Assembly: GCA_022575985.1 (NCBI GenBank)
Contig: JAKSXM010000007.1
Location: 25,360,501 to 25,424,500 of the forward strand
DNA: 64,000 nt
Direction: 5' to 3'
Origin: Anagrus nilaparvatae
Lineage: Eukaryota > Arthropoda > Insecta > Hymenoptera > Mymaridae
This document shows, in pieces, positions 1 to 10,412 of the stretch (its first letter is position 1; each line of letters opens with the position of its first letter). Made by a program: the position numbers and the translations under genes. The notes beneath the pieces were generated by a model. It made no database searches and had not been told where the DNA came from. It saw nothing but the letters and a program-made list of their open reading frames with translations.

Positions 1-1857
1 GATTTAAATATATATAATCCGAAAATTTGCAGAAAAGCTTTTATAAAATCCATATATAAATAAAAAAAAATTTTTTATACATATATACTGATTTTATCAA
101 TATTTAGCAGTGAATAAAGTGAGAATATGAAAATACATTAGCATATTATAGTGACATTGGATAAAATTATAGATATGTAAACATATGTTGTTAGACACAA
201 TCAAGTTAAATTATTACCTGTTTACTGTTAGTCATAGGCAAGCCCATTCTAAATAACTTAACACGTATACAAGATTTAAAGGGTGGATTCGTTTCTAGAT
301 ATAATGTGTAGGTTCAATATTTTTAACAAACGAGATAATTTATGTACAGGATTAGTGTATTAGTTTAAGCAGATAAATCAATATTACTTTTTATAATTTT
401 AAAAATATAAACTTTTTCAGGTTTATCATAAATGGATAAATAAGTAGTTCAATAAATATCTCGATAAATATATTTATAATGTTTTTCGATAATTCAATAC
501 GAGAATCGTACGTTAAGTAGCTTTCAATATTAAAACAGGGGAGTATTGATTTTTTTATACACGTTAGACTGTTGCTTGTTTATCAGTTTCTGTAGGAAAA
601 TAAACTTTTTTAAACATTAACAAAAGTTTTAATTTTATATTCATCAAAGTTTTTTAATTTTCAAAAACTTGTTTCATTGGCACTTTAAAAAATAACATTA
701 AATTACGATTTACAAACATAAAAGCGATGGAGAAGGGTGAGGTTTCTATAAACTTTGGGCAAGCGGACGATCCTTAGTGCCATGAAGTGTTTGTAAAAAT
801 TCGATAAAAATAATGGTTACTTTAAAAAACTCTTTCAATTGCCTTGAGACTGTTCTATACTTGAAATTGGTTTAAATCGCTAGAGCAGAAAAATCTCAAA
901 GTAAATAAATGGCACTTAAAGTCAGACTCAAAGAAAGCTTTTGAAAATAGAAAAAAGTATTAATTCATAAACTTGGTATCGATTTGGTACCCAGCAACTA
1001 AAACCTAAAGTTTTACTATTCCAGCGAGTAGTTCAATTCTTGTTTTTATTATTTGTATCATCATTTTATGTATTTTTTTTTTATAAAATAAAAATTTATT
1101 AAAACTTCAAAACAAGAACGAGGAAGTTATTTTTATTGACAAGGATATATTATTTTTTATAGTATTACGTATTTTTAATAATCAGGATTAGGTCATATCT
1201 CATATAATAATTTTTTTTACCCATTTTTTTTTCATTATGTAATTATTATATATATAATTATTAATTAAGTAAAAAAATTTAATACAAAATCATGATTTAA
1301 TCTTATATATGATAAATTATGTTTAAATTTAAAAATAAAAAAGAAACTGAAAAAAAAAAATTAAAATTAACATTTATTTTGGTATATGAAGTAATTAAAA
1401 TAAAATTTATTTATGTGTGTGTATGTAAAGTTTCTTATGCTTTAAATTTAAAAAAAATGTATGCTTAGACGTCATAGAATTTATTTACATTTTTAAATTT
1501 AATAAAAATAAATAAATTTTCTTTTATGTTCTATATAATACACAGAAATAAAAAAAAAAAACATTTTATAAATAAACTTGTTAATTAAGTTGTTTAATTA
1601 TTTAATAAAATAAAAGTTTTTTAATATCTGGTCTTCTTTTGAATTTAATTTTTTAATGCCACTTATATTTTTTAATACAACTTAAAACCTGAATTTTAAA
1701 AGCTTTTTTAGATTTAAATAATTAATTATGTTTTTATGAAAAAATCTCAAAGTGGGCCAATCCTAATCTTAGTTTATGTGGAAATAAATGAAATATTATA
1801 TCATCATAAATTCCTAAAAATATCTATTATTTAATTAATCTTTTTCCAGGTATTTTT
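1..1857. other. AT-rich noncoding DNA
   Basis: No coding frame, RNA gene or recognisable repeat end was found here. The stretch is dominated by A/T homopolymers. A short patch of higher complexity near 725-790 has no open frame of note. It is best read as intronic or intergenic sequence. Confidence 0.6.
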
Positions 1858-1946
1858 ATAAAAAACCCTGACTTTTCCTGACATTCTAGAGACAAAATTA
1901 AAATCCCTGACTTTCTCTAACTTTTCCAAACCGAGTGGCAACCCTG
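1858..1946. mobile_element. Terminal piece of a hAT-like nonautonomous transposon
   Basis: The segment contains repeated CCCTGACTTT-type motifs and ends in GTGGCAACCCTG, whose reverse complement CAGGGTTGCCAC is a common hAT-type terminus. It stops exactly where the adjoining LINE reading frame begins, so it probably marks the breakpoint that removed the 3' part of that LINE. I could not find the opposite terminus or an 8-bp duplication, so this is a solo end and the superfamily is inferred from the terminus only. Confidence 0.4.
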
Positions 1947-3645
1947 TGCTCAATCTGGGTACGTAACTCTTCTCCTGCCTTGTTATCATCTGCTAGTAAT
2001 ATTCGGTCATCTGCAAATTTCATGCAGAATATCTTATTCTTTTATTGTGCCACCTGTGTTAGTTTTCTCCCATATTTCGCCTGTATCCTCAATAAAGACA
2101 TTGAAAAGGGTTGGGCTTAACGGACACCCCTGTCTTATCCCTTACTAAAGCTCCTTGAGATTCCCTCTTTTGTTATGACTTCACACCATGTTTCTTCATA
2201 TATTTTCTTTTCCCCTATCTTTGATATCTGCCCTTAATGTCTTCTTTTTCAAATTTCTCTATTATAATTTTCCTATCTATGGGGTCAAAAATGTTTTAAA
2301 ATCTACGAATGCTGCATAAAGTCTGCATTTTTTTCTTTTTAGGTTGTTCCCTGTTATGCTATTTAATGTAAAAATATGGTCATACCATGGTCAAGGCAAG
2401 GCCTTGCTTTAAAGGCAATGCCTTTTTCCCTCCTAAAACCTGCTTGACTTTCCTTGATTTTACTGTTTTCTTCGATCTCGGTAGTCAGCCTTCTGTTCAT
2501 AGTTCCCACCATAATTTTATAGCCAATATCTAATAATAAAACCCCTTTGTAATTGTTTACATTTTTTTCTTCTCCTCCTTTAAAAATAGGGCAAATCCTC
2601 GCTATTCGCCGTGTATGTGCTATTTTGTTCCCTCCACATATCTTGCAATTTTTTTAATTATTCTTGCTCCCAGCAATCAGGTAAATTTTTTAAGAATTCA
2701 GCTGTTACGCCGTTCTCCCCTGCTGCTTTCCCATTTTTTAATCTTTTAATTTACCTGCTTATTTCTGCTTTTGTTAGATCCTCGTTTAATTTATTTGTTG
2801 TAATTTGTTTGATATTTATATTTGCATTTTCCATGGCCTCTTTGTTGCCTTCCAGGTTATCTCCCTCTCCTAAAAGTTTACTATAATGCTCGCTTAGTTT
2901 TTCGGCCTCAATATTTGCACAGCCCCCTCGCTTTTTTCGTCTGTACTTATTTGTAGCCTTCCAGAAACTTTCCATATTTTTGCTATGGTTCACTTCTTCC
3001 CATATTGCTAACCATCTTTTTTTTGCTTCTTCCTTTATAATCTTTTGAAGTTTTCTTTTTGCTCTCACCCATCTTCTTCTATGCTTTGCCTTTTTTGCTT
3101 CTGAAAAACCTTCTAATGCATTTCCATACTTTCTTTTTTTGCTCCCTTATTTCTTTGGATTCAAGAGGCCAGGATTTTCCTCTGCCTCTTGTTTTGACCA
3201 TGTCTACTGTTTTTGCTACTTTCCAAATTAAATCTATTAGCCAGTTCCATCTTTTTTCAACTTCAGCTTTCCCGTGGGTTTCTTTTTCCCCTCCCACTTT
3301 TTTTCATTTTCTCCCTGAACATATCCACTTTTGCGCTCTCAAACTTGAGGTATTCTGTTCTGACTTCTGTTTTGTCAAGGCTTCCCTCTTGGTTATTTCT
3401 ACCCATTGCCATATCCTCAAATATTATCGTGAAATGATCCAATTCCATTCTCGATATTACTTCTGATTTCTCGACTACATTGCTATTTTCAATTACCAAA
3501 TCTAGTACTGAACCCTTTTCTCCTTCTGTACATGTAAGGTTCCCCTTCCGTTCTCCCTGAAAAACTATTAATTTAAGTGGAGCAATTTCCCATGCGACTA
3601 GTGTCGGTGGCGTCCCACGTGCTTCTATTTTGTATACTATCATTA
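1947..3645 (-). pseudogene. Degenerate LINE fragment: endonuclease C-terminus, linker and reverse transcriptase
   Basis: This is a minus-strand non-LTR retrotransposon open only in pieces. Near 3480-3530 it translates to the end of an APE-type endonuclease, with SVLDLVIEN followed by a degraded LDHF box. At 2751-3068 lies a charged linker (FWKATNKYRRKKR, then LSEHYSKLLGEG) of the kind between endonuclease and RT. RT motifs follow: NNYKGVLLLDIGYKI near 2500-2560, SQAGFRR near 2430, GIRQGCPLSPTLFN near 2100-2140 and the catalytic FADD box near 2005. Several stops and frame changes separate these blocks. The thumb, 3' UTR and endonuclease N-terminus are absent, and the low-coordinate side ends at a hAT-like terminus. 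The GxRQGCPLSP motif is shared by several LINE clades, so I leave the clade open. Inactive. Confidence 0.88.
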
Positions 3646-3960
3646 CAATCTACGGGGGTCGGTACACGTATCCCATGATGAACGGATTTTCATTATCAAA
3701 ATCGATTCATTTATAAGAAAAAATCTCTTTGCTTTTATCATAATTTAATTATTCAATAAATATATCAGTGTCCATTCTACGGGGTTTACACGCGAAGCGA
3801 TTATTATTTTATAATAACCAATGGATATAACATTACTCTTTACCTTTAGCGGGGGTTGGTGCGTGAAGTGCGCAGGGGGCTGTTCCCCTGGTATACAATT
3901 TACTAAATATATAATAAAACATGATGTATTATTAAAGTACATATAATGAGATAAAACATT
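3646..3960. repeat. GC-richer dispersed repeat patch
   Basis: There are three GC-rich blocks in AT-rich DNA: a CTACGGGGGT-type block near 3650, CTACGGGGTTTACACGCGAA near 3777, and 3845-3895 carrying GCGCAGGGGGCTGTTCCCCT. The last contains a small palindrome (AGGGG/CCCCT) and resembles a block at 46378-46432. The overlapping minus-strand frame is not supported as a gene. Confidence 0.4.
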
Positions 3961-3975
3961 AAATACCTATATCAG

Positions 3976-4001
3976 ATTATTATTATTATTATTATTATTA
4001 T
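3976..4001. repeat. (ATT)n microsatellite
   Basis: About eight uninterrupted ATT units. A similar tract lies at 4349-4379. Neither shows LINE sequence next to it. Confidence 0.9.
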
Positions 4002-4348
4002 ATATTGTTAAGAGAAATAAAGTGAATAGCTCTCAAAAAATGAATAAGGTCGTCTTTCACTTGAGTTGAACATAGTACTTATATATTATCTCTGTTATAA
4101 CATATATATAATGTAGGATATACTTTTTCTATCTTTTATAATGTGTATGTGTGTATTATTTCAAACTTTTATTTAATATATCAGATTAACTTTTCTTCAT
4201 ATACTCACATTTAAGTAAATAAGAAGATTGAGACTGTGAGTTCAACCTGGAGTTTAAAGTTATTGAAAAATGCCGATTATGAAAATATCATTTTTCATTA
4301 TTTTATATTCTTAAGAAAATTTAAATATTTTTATTTTATGCTTTTAGT

Positions 4349-4379
4349 TGATTATTATTATTATTATTATTATTATTAT
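4349..4379. repeat. (TTA)n microsatellite
   Basis: Around ten TTA/ATT units in AT-rich DNA, with no adjacent element recognised. Confidence 0.9.
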
Positions 4380-4751
4380 CTGTATTATATCGATTGGTTT
4401 CTAAAAAATACATAAAGAAGACTATATCGAATATAAGAGAAAAAAATTAGATATAAAATAATAATCACGTTTTTAGAATACAGATGAATTTTTTTTCTTT
4501 GCTCTTATTTACATTTTATTTTCTTATATTATTATTCTCTTATTATGAAATTATATTTAATCTATATAAGAAAAATTAAGTTTTATACGTGTTTAGAATT
4601 TATAAACATTATTTATTGATAGTTAAACTTAATACAAGTTATTTAATTACATTTTTTTTGGTAATTTATAGAGTAAATAACTTGGTAAAAAATGATCAAA
4701 AATTTAATCTTGTTCGGTAAAAAACTAAACTAAATGTTAGACTTTTGACAG

Positions 4752-4801
4752 CTATTACTTGAATGGCGATAAAAGTTATCAATGTCTTTATGGACGCAGA
4801 A
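4752..4801 (+). other. Candidate 50-nt internal exon
   Basis: A pyrimidine-leaning stretch ending in TTTTGACAG precedes this block and GTAAGT follows it directly, giving consensus-like splice sites. Exactly one frame is open, and its 16 codons read YYLNGDKSYQCLYGRR. The base composition is more complex than the surroundings. I do not recognise the peptide and no partner exon was found. A chance AG...GT pair around a short open frame cannot be excluded. Confidence 0.2.
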
Positions 4802-6136
4802 GTAAGTGGCAACTGCTTTGAAGATCTGAAGTATTGATGTGCTTGCCCGGACAAGACTTATTTAATTTTTAAATTTAATTTTATTATTCTTATATTCTCA
4901 TTATATTATAGTAAATCGAAGTATAGTATAGTAAGTTATTTGAATGTATTATTTATAAATTAATATTTGAATAAAGCTAACAATAGTACTAAGAGATCAA
5001 AAAAAATATTTCCAATAAGAAGTTACATTCAAATAGTGAATTCAGTAGAATTCAGTGCTTGGTGAAAAATAATATGTAAATTTTAAAGTGAGTTAGTGGA
5101 AAAAAGATAAAATTATCAAGTGTTAATAAAAATCACTATTTTTTTATTTTACTTCCTAATTTTTCCTAAAAAAATAGAAAAAAAAAATATTGAATTTGAT
5201 AAATTTTCCAATACTGCACAGGAGTAGAAAATGCAATCGTGTTTCTTTTACTTCAGTACATCATAAATTGAATTGGCTTTTTGCCAAAAACTATAGACAG
5301 TATTTTAAAATGCTAGGTATTAGTTTATAATTTAATATTCTCTTAGCATTCAATCTATTTGCCTTTTCTCTATGATACTCTTGAGGATTCCTTTCAATAT
5401 CAAAAAGCTCGATTTCTCTTAGCTAGCATCCTTATCATTACCTCTCATTTTCAGTTTTTTTTTTTAAATATATCGCGTCATTTTAATATTTATCTTTGAT
5501 TTTAGCAATTCAAGAGTAAAAATATCTTTTAGTCTTAAAAAAATAAAATTCTTTTAAAATTTATATTGGATGCTGATTAGAATAATCAGATTTACAATAA
5601 ATTTTCTTTATCTTCTTTTTTTAATTTGTATTACAAAATGGCTTGTATTGGGATTTTTGCATTATTTCTTTTTAATAAAATAAAATGTAGTTTTTTCAAG
5701 TTACAGCTTTCTAATTTTGAGTAATCTGCAAAGTTTCTATCAGTTTAAAAATTTAATAAAACTCTAAAAACAAATATTTTAAATTTTTAATCAACTGTGG
5801 AATTTTTCCAGGATATTTTTTAAATATAAAGTAGATTTTTTGAGTTTTATTATAAATAATAAAATCGATCTATTAGGAACTACAAATTTTTAATTCAATT
5901 TTCTACGTTTCGAAGGAACTTAGCTCCGCTTTTCAAGATCTCAAAAAATTACGAAAAAAAAATACAAATATTTTTTATAACAAAATCTGTTTCATAAATT
6001 TGGAATGAAAGCAATATTTATACTGCATATTTCATTATATAAATGTAAAGTAATTCAAAAATTCATATATTTTTTGTGATACATAAATAACAATTCATTT
6101 ATACATTTTTAGTTAATGTAAAATTATTAAAAACAA
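4802..6136. other. AT-rich noncoding DNA
   Basis: No gene or element end identified. The interval is mostly A/T-rich low-complexity sequence. Confidence 0.6.
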
Positions 6137-6483
6137 CACTGTTAAAAGTAACTTTCTTATATTCACAAAAAAAATAGAAAATTTTCGAAAATAATCGTAA
6201 ATTTACTAAATTTAGTATATTAACAACAAATTCGAGAATTCTCGATTTTTTCTTGTGAATTTACGAAAAAATTTGTAAATTAGCAAATATTTTTTGTTAA
6301 TTTTCGAAAAAAAATTGTAAATTATCAATTTTTCTCGTGAATTTACAAAAAAAAATCGGAAATACTCAAATTTTTAGTTAATATACTAAATTTAGTAAAT
6401 TTACGATTTTTTTCGAAAAAATACTAATTTTTCGAAAATATTCTATTTTTTTTGTGAATCTAAGAAAGTTACTTTTTACAGTG
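6137..6483. mobile_element. Long-armed foldback MITE with CACTG ends
   Basis: The left end begins CACTGTTAAAAGTAACTTTC and the right end is its near-perfect reverse complement, finishing GTTACTTTTTACAGTG. The arms of roughly 90-100 bp include GTAAATTTACTAAATTTAGT near 6199 and its inverted partner near 6385. The centre is a run of TCGAAAA / TTTACAA-type inverted motifs, so almost the whole 347 bp can fold on itself. Flanking bases are AA on both sides. Other MITEs in the window with CACTG ends are flanked by TA. No coding capacity. Confidence 0.8.
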
Positions 6484-7378
6484 AAAGTACCATATGTAAA
6501 TATCCTTTATTCGCTCGTAAAATTTTCAAAATAAATTTCAAAAATTTGTAAAACATAATTCAAATTCATTATTTTTAATTATTATGCATGCATCATTAAA
6601 TAATTTTTTACAATTATTATAAAAACTTTTAAATTAGCATGGAATTTCACACTGTTTCGTTAATTAACGAACCAGTAATCTTCATAAAGCTTATAATAGA
6701 CAGAATGAAAAGGAATTCAAATACCTTATATTATACAGAAAGGTAAAGAGGAGAAAGCTTATCAGGCTATTTACCTCCTATATGCAATCTAATTAAATTT
6801 ATTTTAAATGATAAAGGAATAAGTTTAAAAAAATTTAAATTTCTTTACACTAATAGATTTATTTTTCAATTTTTTAAGCATTAATTTCGAAATATGAATT
6901 TATCAAATTCTTTAAAACAAACAACTGGTATTTTCATAAATCAACGAATTGAATTATTGAACGAGATAAAATAATGGAAAAACATGTTTTTATAATAAAA
7001 TTTCTTTTTTTATTTATTTGTTAAAAGTTTTTCGATAAATTTGTTCAACTTAAACTTTGCTAAAGAATTATGAATAGGATCTGGTTAAAATTATAAAAAC
7101 AAAACTTTCTTTTTTATTTTAAACTTCTAAAATAAATTCTGACGCTAATTCTAACAACTAATCTACTGTTTTTAGTACTATAGTTTATTAAAGAATTTAA
7201 GTTTATTGATTTCTGCATTTATTTATTAGGAAAATTCAACGGTCGCAAACGTCAAGTCATAAAAGTAAGCTAGACAATTATGTGAACATAAAATAAATTA
7301 ATTATTAAAGATTTCTACATATTATAAATAAACTTGCTATTAATAGTATCTAATTGATATAAATATATTTTCTTCCTA
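6484..7378. other. AT-rich noncoding DNA
   Basis: No gene, RNA or element boundary recognised. Confidence 0.55.
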
Positions 7379-7556
7379 GCGGGCCGCAACGAGATCGAAA
7401 AAAACGCGTTTTCACCCCACTGAGAAAGAAAAATTTCGTTTTGTCCATGGGAACAAAAAAAAAATATCCCAGATCGCAGTTTACGCTAATTAACGTGCGA
7501 TCTGGGACATTCTTTTTTTTTGCTCCCTTGGTTAAAAATGTACTATTTTCATAAAA
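7379..7556 (+). repeat. Hairpin repeat, copy 1 (internally shortened)
   Basis: This copy matches, in opposite orientation, the part of the 59.75-60.29 kb element from GCGGGCC through CGCGTTTTCACCCCACTG to TTGGTTAAAAATGTACTATT. Its core is CCCAGATCGCA (7468-7478) paired with TGCGATCTGGG (7496-7506), a perfect 11-bp stem. The outer arms (CATGGGAACAAAAAAAA and TTTTTTTTGCTCCCTTGG) extend the pairing imperfectly. The stem-to-stem span is 39 nt, against 61 nt in the copies at 49.9 and 60.1 kb, because a 22-nt CCTCGGCTTCGCCTC-containing block is missing. Confidence 0.85.
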
Positions 7557-7719
7557 TTTTTAATAAAAGATTTATTTTTATATAAAAACTAAAGTATATC
7601 AAACTTAAGTTTATTTTAAATTTGTAATTTATCACAGTCATTTATTTAATTTAAACTAATTTGTTTATAATTTATTATATATTATATTATATTAAACGGA
7701 TTTAGGAGTTTGTGAGGTA

Positions 7720-8250
7720 ATTAGTAAAATTTTGGTTTATTTTTACATAGATGAAATTTAAGAAGTGAAGCCTCTAAAGGAGCCTCAATCTCCAGAAGTT
7801 TAATCCAATAAAAATAAAATACATTAAAAATTTGAAGACACAAATAAAAGAGGAGATGCATTTGTTTGATCTTAACCGAATTTAACAGCATGTTTTTTTT
7901 TATTTTGAAAAAACAATTCTGGATGGAATGGCGAACCTTTCCCCAATAATGAACCCCCTTTCTCCTAGACAATTGCCACCCTAAAAATCTAAGCAAACAA
8001 TTAAGAAAATTCGACCTGCTTTAGTCTTGCTTACCCTAGGAGTCATTGCGAGCACACAATTAAAGGCCTCGTTTTTTGTTCTGGGACTTTTCCAGGACTT
8101 TTCTCCCGAACTCCCACGAGAGGGAGGCTACTCTCTTGATCTCTTTTGGATTAGCACACCGTTGACCAAGGTGCGGTTACACGATTAAGGAATAAGTGAA
8201 GATTCTAGTTTTTTATTGCGGGAGATTTGCTCCCGAACTTTCTATGGTAT
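7720..8250. other. Higher-complexity segment of unknown origin
   Basis: Base composition is clearly less AT-rich than on either side, including GAGAGGGAGGCTACTCTC and ACCAAGGTGCGGTTACAC. A 91-codon minus-strand frame (7721-7996) starts with a plausible sequence but turns into low-complexity, hydrophobic codons and matches no family I recognise. A retroelement remnant such as part of an LTR is possible, but I found no matching second copy or primer site. Confidence 0.25.
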
Positions 8251-10044
8251 ATTAACTTTTTATGATATTATTCTGCAAATTAAAACTTTCTTAACTATTC
8301 AGCTCTTGTTATTTTATTAACTAAGTATTTAAAAATATTAAATATAGCGGTAAAAAAATGCTCTTTAAAATGAATATCATGAAATGGTATTGTTAAAAAA
8401 GCTTCGAAAAATGAACATGAAAAATGTTAAATAAACGTAAAATTATGAACTTTTATAAAATAACCTCTTGAAACTTTTTTAGGAAATAAATTAGAACGAA
8501 TCGTGTTAAGCATAATTATCGAAAAATCAAACTTAAAAAATGATTACAAGCAGCATTTTCATAAGTTACAAGTACTCCTATAATTACGTTCCATGTTCAT
8601 AATTAATTGTAAGTTTTTAGTACGTCATAAGTTAACCGAGTTAATTATACACTTCATTTGCCCTAATAATTTCTGATAAAAAAAAAAAAATTAATTCAAA
8701 ATAGTTGCACACTAATATTTTGAACCATTAAAATAAAAGTAAAAAAATGAACATCAAAAATAAATAAATTACAATGAGATGAAAATAAATGATTATATAA
8801 AAGAAAAACTAGAAAAAGTTTAACGAATGAAATAGTTAAAAAATAATAAAGTAGGTATAATAAGAGTATGTAAAAATATATATAAATATAATATTAAAGT
8901 TTTCGTGAGTCTCGACAGTTGCGAGCCTTTTTTCAAGTATAAACAAGTGTAAATCATTAACCTAGAAAACTAGTTTAGTTAAAACAAAAATTATACTTTA
9001 CACAAAAATACTTTTTTAAACATTTATTCAGGTATAAATATTAATTATTTTTTTTATTGTTTTAAATCTGCAATACTTTTGGATACGTTAATTTACAGTT
9101 GTATATTAATTGATATTTTATAAAATTTTGTTTTTAATTAAACAATAATACAGTTACAATCGTTTATTTTATATTTAGTTACTGAACTTATATTTACATT
9201 CAGTATTCGTGTTAAATGTTAACAAAATAAATAATTAAATAGAAGACAACACATATGTACCGCAACAATTTGTTTGCAGAGGTGAAAACACAATTCGTAA
9301 TTATTTAATGATTTGAAAAATAGTAATAGCTACAAAAGTTATATATTTTCTTTTTGGTTTATGTAAATTTTACTTTAGTTTAAAAATAATAGCTGAATTA
9401 ATGTTGGCAATAAAACACTTTTCCTTTATATTTGATCTGAAAAATAATTTATCTAACCTTAACTACATTTTTATTTTTAATGTCCTGATGATGAATAGGG
9501 TACATAAGTTTTCTTTCAGTATAAAAACGTACACAATTTATAGATTATCTTTTTGTATTTTTTTTATACGCTTTTTTTCAGGACCATTCAAACTCATTTA
9601 GGCAAAAAGTAAATCGATAAATTTCTAATTTAATAACTATATATAAAAGTAAAAAAAATTATAATTGACAGAACGTTGATGCTTGTACAAAAATATAAAT
9701 TTATATATATTTTTTTTAATTATAAAAATAAAGTAAAAAAATTAAATTAAATATGAACAATATATTGTGAAATATTAAATGTTTTTGATGTTTTTGGCAT
9801 CCCTGGTGGAAACTTTTGATTTTTCAATAATAAATATCCTATCCTGGTTATTAACATTTGAATGCAACGTAAATATAGCATGAATATTGAACAGATACTA
9901 AATAGCTATGTTTTAAACAAGGAACAAAATAATGACCATGCAGTTGTACGTATAGGCAGCAAAAGGTTGAACACCATATTTGAACACGATATTTAAAACA
10001 ACTTTCACATATAAAGGACAAAAAAGGTGCCTCATGCAGGTTAG
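8251..10044. other. AT-rich noncoding DNA
   Basis: No supported feature. A 66-codon plus-strand frame at 9401-9601 has AT-driven codon use (Phe, Asn, Ile, Leu) and no recognisable domain. Confidence 0.55.
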
Positions 10045-10133
10045 AACTAAAAAAAAAAATTCTTCCAAATTATTGGAACTACGGTTCCTGAAGCAATTAA
10101 AAAATATTCTTGATGGTCTTTTTCATCTAACAT
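10045..10133. repeat. Dispersed repeat flank interrupted by a LINE
   Basis: The block around CCAAATTATTGGAACTACGG and CCTGAAGCAATT matches 21144-21180 (CCAAATTATTGACACTACGA, CTCAAGCAAT). At 21 kb that sequence leads straight into the eroded satellite family; here the satellite-type sequence resumes only at about 13.79 kb, beyond the LINE. The LINE therefore inserted into a pre-existing copy of this repeat. Confidence 0.5.
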
Positions 10134-10136
10134 AGT

Positions 10137-10156
10137 ATAATAATAATAATAATAAT
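10137..10156. repeat. (TAA)n tail of the LINE
   Basis: Read on the minus strand this is the (TTA)n tail directly after AATAAAG, marking the 3' end of the retrotransposon. It overlaps the proposed target duplication, so the exact boundary is uncertain by a few bases. Confidence 0.8.
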
Positions 10157-10412
10157 CTTTATTTTGAAAATCAAAAATAGTACACTCTTTCAATATGTTA
10201 CAGTACATAAGTAAATCTTTCATACATACATGTGATAATAGACAAAATAACAAAGAAAATATAAAAATAAAATTATATACAATTTTTTTTTTAGTTTATA
10301 AGATAATACAATATAGTATAATGAGTTTAATGAGTCAATAGATTAGTACGTCAATAGGTAAATAAGTAAATAGGAAAAGGAAAGAAAGTATATAAAATCT
10401 GCTGTCAATCAG

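Noticed and set aside
3059..3466. 135-codon plus-strand frame, Phe/Leu/Ser-rich
   Set aside because: It lies antisense to the LINE linker and endonuclease, which carry the recognisable motifs.
7721..7996. 91-codon minus-strand frame
   Set aside because: Only the first third has complex codons and nothing matches a known domain; described as a segment of unknown origin instead.
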